Origin: Nelumbo lutea
Lineage: Eukaryota > Streptophyta > Magnoliopsida > Proteales > Nelumbonaceae
Direction of reading: 5' to 3'
DNA length: 64,000 bases
NCBI GenBank assembly: GCA_022828595.1
Contig: JAKGHH010000006.1
Coordinates: 10,540,633 to 10,604,632 of the forward strand
Position 1 is the stretch's first letter; every line of letters starts with the position of its first letter. Position numbers and translations under genes: made by a program. Below the pieces are notes generated by a model. That model saw nothing but the letters and a program-made list of their open reading frames with translations, searched no databases and was not told the DNA's origin. Of the stretch, positions 59,130-64,000 are shown one piece after another.

Positions 59130-61960
59130 TCTGTTTCTCTCAGACACAAAGGTTGCGTGAATTTGCAGGTCATTCCCGCCAAGTTCGTGAAGAATTTGAA
59201 GGAAGACCTTTCGAGCCCCGTCACTCTCAGAGGTCCAACTGGGAAGGTTTGGAAAGTTGGGCTGGTGAAAGCCGGGGATTCTTTGTTCTTTCAATACGGT
59301 TGGGATGAATTCGTGGAAGATCATAACCTCGAAGAGGAGGATCTCTTAGTCTTCAGGTACAGTGGGAGCTCGACTTTTGATGTTTTAATGTTTGACCAGC
59401 TTAACCTCTGTGAGAAGGAGTGCTCGTATTTCGTGGGGAAATGCGGATGTGAAATGAAGGAAAACACAAGGGATGATTCTATGGAAGCGGACTTCATGCA
59501 TTCATCTGCAGAGCGTGGGAGAAGAGGAGGAAGAAGACGTAGATTCACTTCATCAACTAAGACTAACCAAGGAAGAAGAGGAAGAGGAAGAGGGAGAGGA
59601 AGACGTACGTTCATTTCACCAACCAATGAGGAAGAGTTGAAAACATCAGAACCACGTATTCGACGCAATTCGTCTCAGTCTAACGACAGAAGTGTTAGAA
59701 AAGAAGCTTCCGCATCTGTCCGTGACTGTGCCAAGCGGAAATTCATGGGGGAAGAATCCGCTGGTAAGACTAATCAACCCTTGTTTGGCTTATCCAAATT
59801 GATGCCTTTTCTCTGTTTGGTTAAATTATTCCAACTTCCAAAAAAGGCTCTGGCGAGTTGAAAAGTCCATTACCCTGTTTAAGGCAGAAAATACTCGAAA
59901 CAGCTTCGGAGAATTTCTGTATCTATGGCTTTTGTTTTTGCCCATCTCCGCATAAGGACTCTTGGGAAGTTCTTATTAACAGACATGATAACTTTCCTTG
60001 TGACTATTAAATGCTCTTTGCTGACTTATGGTTCTTTTTTTTTTTTTTTTTTTCTTTCTTCTATTCTGAAAGATTCTTTCGGTGATGATGGAATACCTGA
60101 AAATTTGAGCCGGTCGTATCAGCTGCATTTCGTCTCAAAACGACGGCCTGTAACTGAAGTTGAGAAAAAGAGGGCCTATCAAATGGCTTCTGCAGCTTCA
60201 GCTTCGACTGATCATAGAAGTTTCATTGTGGTTATGCGACAAACCCATGTTTGCAGGAGATTTCATTTGGTAAGTTATGTTTTCTGATTCATCTCCTAAG
60301 CGTAAATTTTCCTCTTTAAATCTGATTTAATTAAACAGCATCGAAAATAGACAGAGAAGCAATCCACAAGAAAAATGAAAACAAGAGAAACCACATAAAA
60401 GACTACAACCTAATACTAGCTTTAGCAGAAATAGATAGCCCCTGTGGTAATCTAATTCACAGCATACATCTTTTAAAATATGTGAAGTGTCACTGTCGGC
60501 AAACCATAATTCCATAATTAATGCATCTCTGACTCAGAGTAGTAGCATTATGTGCAAAGTTGAAGAGTCTCAAAAGAAACCTTCTGTGAGACTGACTCAC
60601 GCTCCTTGAACAGTCACAGTTGTGCCTATTGACCACAAGGTGGGTGCTGGTTTAGAGAATGCCTGTTCAAAAAGTAGTTAACATGGTGATTGTTAACATT
60701 GAATCGCGATCGTAATGGTCAGCAATGCACCAAAACCAAAGCCACCCATTGTGAGCCATGCGGGTGCGCAAAGTGCACCTCTAAACCTATAATTGAATCC
60801 CCATACTCTCCTCTACTAGTTCTAAGGAGTGTAAATCAGCTCCTATTGAAATACTCTGAAAACAAAACCTATAATTTTTCAATGTGTGACAAGTTCAAAA
60901 CTGGGTTATTGTACAAGAAAACTGATTTTTCAACCAAGTGTGCATGTGCAATTTCTCATGTAATTGACCAATCAAACCCATTGGATTTAATCTCTTATGA
61001 GATTAAAATCCAGCATTTTTGTCCACTTCACATCGAGACAATCATGCCCTAATGCTATGCTTGGTTTGATATAAACAAGGGATAAACAGATAGTTGAGGG
61101 AAAGTAATTAAAATTCCCTATGAACTTTCTCCGCACTTTCTGTTTTTATTATTCTTTCAAACCAAACACAACTTAGGAGTTAGTTTATCGTCTAAATTAT
61201 ATAGTAAAATTTTAGTTATTTTATGTTTACATCTAGAAAAAATCACAGTTTTCTTTTTTCTTTTTTCTTTTGGTAATGATGATGTAAAACTTTAGTTAAA
61301 AATCTTATTGTTTCACGTGGCAACATCCAACAGCTTGTTTGCAATTGGACGCATTGGATGACATATAAAGAGGGATGCTATTGGCCTCCCCTTTTCATGG
61401 GACACCTTTTGAATTTTTGAATGCCCCCTACTGGAATAACCCAGAAATCCATTTTAAGAACTTCTAGAATTCTTACTTCTGTCGACTAATCTGGTGGTTG
61501 GACTGGTTCAATAGGTGGTTCAGTCAACAATCGGCATTGGTGTGTGATAAAAGGCACTGTCATTGGTCTTTACACTAATTGTTCCTTTCTCCTCTTGCAG
61601 ACAATCCCAGTCCTTGATGTGACTTACAATTTCCCCCCAAGAAACCAAGATGTCACCCTCTCACTGAAAGGAAAAATTTGGCCTGTCATCTTCAAATACC
61701 AAACAAATCCCCTAAATGGAGGATTTGCAAGTGGGTGGGCAGATTTTGTATTTGATAACAACTTGGAAGAAGATGATGTATGCGTCTTTGAAGTTGTGGG
61801 TGGAAGAAACAACTCCATTCTTGTAAACGTTCAAATTTTCCGGGTTGTAGAAGCGGTCACTCCCTTGAGGATGGTCAAGTGTCCCTCGAGAAGAAGTGCT
61901 AAAAGACAAGTAAAGGAGGCCATGGACAAGGTAGTAGTGCCATGTGATTTCTTAGATTAA
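58951..61960 (+). CDS. B3 domain transcription factor, REM-like, two B3 domains, 4 exons
   Basis: A likely nuclear DNA-binding protein of the plant REM/B3 family. Exons: 58951-59061, 59169-59763, 60073-60269, 61601-61960. All junctions are GT-AG and keep the frame, giving 420 codons before TAA. The first B3 domain covers residues about 17-120, with FFQILHDDF, IPAKFVKNL, WKVGLVKAGDSLFF, GWDEFVEDHNLEEEDLLVF. Residues 153-183 form an Arg/Gly-rich tract, a possible nuclear signal or nucleic-acid contact, and the linker is Ser/Lys-rich. The second B3 domain covers about 285-395 across exons 3 and 4, with SFIVVMRQTHV, LKGKIWPVIF, GWADFVFDNNLEEDDVCVFE. No stop or frameshift was seen, unlike every other frame in the window. 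REM genes often act in flowers and meristems, but nothing here shows the target. The start was chosen as the first ATG after an acceptor-like TTTAACAG. Confidence 0.85.
59094..59123. repeat. CT microsatellite in intron 1 of the B3 gene
   Basis: About 14 CT units preceding the exon 2 acceptor. It probably serves as a long pyrimidine tract and may vary in length between individuals. Confidence 0.85.
60030..60062. repeat. Poly-T tract before the exon 3 acceptor
   Basis: Over 20 T in a row, then CTTTCTTC, then the AG at 60071-60072. A length-variable splice pyrimidine tract. Confidence 0.7.
61055..61175. mobile_element. Small MITE-like element in B3 intron 3
   Basis: GCTTGGTTTGATATAAAC near 61058 and its imperfect inverted partner TTTCAAACCAAACACAAC near 61155 bound about 115 bp. 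It lies in the 1.33-kb third intron. No clear target duplication was found. Confidence 0.35.
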
Positions 61961-62640
61961 TCACGTCTGGTGTTTCTGTTTTAAGATGCATGTATGTAGC
62001 TTTTGGTATGAATACTTTTTTTTTTGAATGACAGTTCTTGAGACTACATTTTGTTGAATACCTGCTGCTGATGTTGTTTTGTTTAGCTTAGGCTTATGGC
62101 ATTTGTAGTTGGTCTTGTATGATTTACTAATGGTCTAGTCTAGTATCTCTATTCAGCTACAGCTTATTAACTGAGGCCGTATTTGCTGTTTCTCTCCTGT
62201 TTTCTCAAACCAAAAACAGCCTAAACAAATGTGCTCCTTGGATCCAGAGAATTTTGAGTGCAAACTTCGCAATGTGAAATCATGAATGCAGGAAAACTGG
62301 GGTGTTCAGTCATAATTGATCATATTGCCATGTTTGTGTTTGCACTTTGCACATTTGTGTTTGCCCTTTGCAGCAGATCCTGTGTCGTGAATTTTACCTT
62401 ATCAAACTATGGCTAGTCTTGATCACTGATGGAAAATATCTTAACAAAGCTTCTGGCATGCTTTTATTTGTTCTGCTGCTTGGGTGTCGTAATTTTATTT
62501 CACATAACATACTATCACTAGTTTTCAGCAATCATGTCCTGCATCCTGCTGTCATCAAGGTTCATGTTTGATAGGTCGATCCATTTGGTATTTCCATTGG
62601 TGATGCCTATCAAATATCATTTGGGTTTGCCTCCGTAGAT
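61961..62640. other. 3' flank of the B3 gene
   Basis: T-rich in the first 150 bp, as expected for a 3' UTR. No canonical AATAAA was spotted. No further gene. Confidence 0.4.
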
Positions 62641-62641
62641 C

Positions 62642-62750
62642 TGGACTCCCTGAAAGAATGAAACCAAATGGATTAATCCTCCGTAATTTAAAATATCCGG
62701 GAGTCCGGATCCATACATAAGAGGCAACTTTCATTCTTTTAGGGAGTATT
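62642..62750. repeat. Short hairpin element
   Basis: ACTCCCTGAAAGAATGAAA (62646-62664) and its inverted match TTTCATTCTTTTAGGGAGT (62731-62749) enclose about 66 bp with GGGAGTCCGGATCC. It may be a very small MITE. Confidence 0.45.
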
Positions 62751-62975
62751 AATTAATAAAAGGTATATGATAAATTAAAATCTAATATCAAAATTATCTT
62801 ACAATTATTAGTTTTATAATCAATTTTTACTAATTTAAAACCAACTTAAGTTCCATTGAAAAACAAAAGCTTAATATAGTTAATTAAATTTAGAAGATTA
62901 ATAAAACTAAAATGTAATAAAAATATAAAATATATTTTAATTAATTTAAAATCAATTTAAATATCATTTAAAATA

Positions 62976-63461
62976 GAGAAAATTATAAAAACTTCCTTAG
63001 TTTTCTGACAATCTTATCAAACTCTCCTATGTTTTGACCTTAACAAAAACATTCCCTATTGTTTTTATATAAAGGTGCAAATACCTTCATTTCGTTAGCA
63101 TTCCAAATAAAAAATGCTGATATAACGTCCTATTTTTTTTAAATACCTTCCTTTCATATGTAAATTTACCTTGAAAAAATATTTGATTCCTTTTACTTCA
63201 CTTCAACCTGTTTTACCTTCAGCTAAGATGATGGGGAGAATACTCTTTGAATGTCGTTTGGTAAAATAAATTAGGGAATAATGCTTTAGCAATGATTAGG
63301 GTATGCTAATTTTAATGTCTTGGCTACTGAAAAGTTAACGAGGTATCTGCACTTTTCCACCAAAACCATAGGGAATAGGGATGGCCTTTGTTAGGGTCAA
63401 AACACAAAGGTGGTTTATAGAATTGTTATAAGAAGAGGTTCATTTTTTTTATAATTTTACC
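62976..63461. mobile_element. MITE with long terminal inverted repeats
   Basis: The left arm (about 62976-63115) and the reverse complement of the right arm (about 63335-63461) share AAATTATAAAAA, TGTTTTGACC-TAACAAA, TCCCTATT and GTGCA-ATACCT-CGTTA in order. That is an arm of about 125 bp with substitutions. Size and arm length suggest a Mutator-type MITE. Confidence 0.6.
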
Positions 63462-64000
63462 TAAAACTTACATAAAAGTATTAAAAAAATCAGTGAAAAA
63501 TAATAAACATAATTATCATTCATATACAAAAAGTAATACAAATGTATCTAGGCCATGGAAAATAGGCCACTTGCATTAAAGCGTGCAACAGGTTGTGATC
63601 AGATAAGTTAACATACAATACCCCAAAAACTAATACTTCAATTGGACTTGGATGGGCACTGCTTAATTGAAAAATGTCATGGAACTTTATTTTCAAATTT
63701 TCTTATAAATAAAGTTTGTGCCTCGCATGGGTCCTAATTATTTTGTTTTGGATGATTTCATTGATTGGGGTCGTGTTTGTCCTTGGGGTGCTATTTGGGT
63801 GGGGTTGGGGTTAGGATTTATTAAAATTTGAATGGGCCTGGCCTCCAAGTTTGGGCTCGATGATATCTAAATTTAGCCAATTTATTGCACCCCTCGGGTG
63901 TAAGTTGGCCCAAGTTAAGATTTTGATGATTTGACCTATAAAGAAGCTTCGGCCGTGGGCTTGGATGCCTATTCTACATGTTCTTTGGTAGGCAAATGGG
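63462..64000. other. Intergenic DNA to the window end
   Basis: No gene recognised. The last 250 bp contain GGGTGGGGTTGGGG and GGGCCTGGCC stretches resembling degenerate MITE sequence. Confidence 0.35.

Noticed and set aside
59067..59168. Upstream extension of the B3 exon 2 frame through the CT repeat
   Set aside because: The Pro/Leu-Ser run is the microsatellite of intron 1. Exon 1 with a proper GT-AG intron gives a better B3 start.

Overview
This is a transposon-dense stretch of a flowering-plant nuclear genome, most likely a dicot. The signs are spliced genes with GT-AG introns, plant-specific protein families (REM-type B3, CYP714-like P450, plant-type CACTA and Helitron proteins), Tat-lineage gypsy and Tork/Tnt1-like copia retrotransposons, and very AT-rich spacers. 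Nothing bacterial or organellar was recognised. Only one gene looks intact: a four-exon, two-domain B3 (REM-like) gene at 58951-61960 on the + strand. All identities below are by-eye judgements; no search was run.

Layout. 0.2-7.27 kb: the 3' part of an old Tat-type gypsy element on the - strand (end of protease, RT, RNase H, integrase, an antisense ORF on the + strand, 3' LTR). 7.8-12.6 kb: degenerate AT-rich tandem repeats of about 0.4-0.54 kb. A complete non-autonomous LTR retrotransposon (9415-12199, target duplication GTATA) sits inside them. 12.8-16.6 kb: a decayed Helitron (HUH Rep domain, then a Pif1 helicase cut short). 16.6-19.66 kb: the 5' part of a gypsy element of the same family on the + strand (antisense-ORF fragment, LTR, PBS, gag, start of protease). 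The two gypsy parts break at the same place in the protease and face opposite ways, as expected if 7.27-19.66 kb had been inverted.

19.7-20.18 kb is a MITE with a 7-8 bp target duplication. 22.35-28.40 kb holds broken exons of an En/Spm (CACTA) protein. Its 4.3-kb gap contains a fragment of a P450 first exon on the - strand, and the CACTA right end lies at 29036. 30.4-37.4 kb is AT-rich, non-coding DNA built of nested inverted repeats, including a foldback with arms of about 0.4 kb. A 549-bp palindromic MITE-like element with a GC-rich core lies at 39602-40150. Two dead LINEs lie at 41.8-43.0 and 45.4-47.15 kb, followed by small MITEs, a 177-bp tandem duplication and a SINE-like tRNA-derived head. 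Two LTR remnants (50.3-52.4 kb) precede an almost full-length copia element (52901-57773, - strand).

57.8-64 kb is the low-copy part: a possible divergent small exon at 58.4-58.56 kb, the B3 gene, then three small inverted-repeat elements, one of them inside the third B3 intron. The transposons do not work together as a system. The window records successive nested insertions and at least one probable rearrangement beside one plausible regulatory gene.
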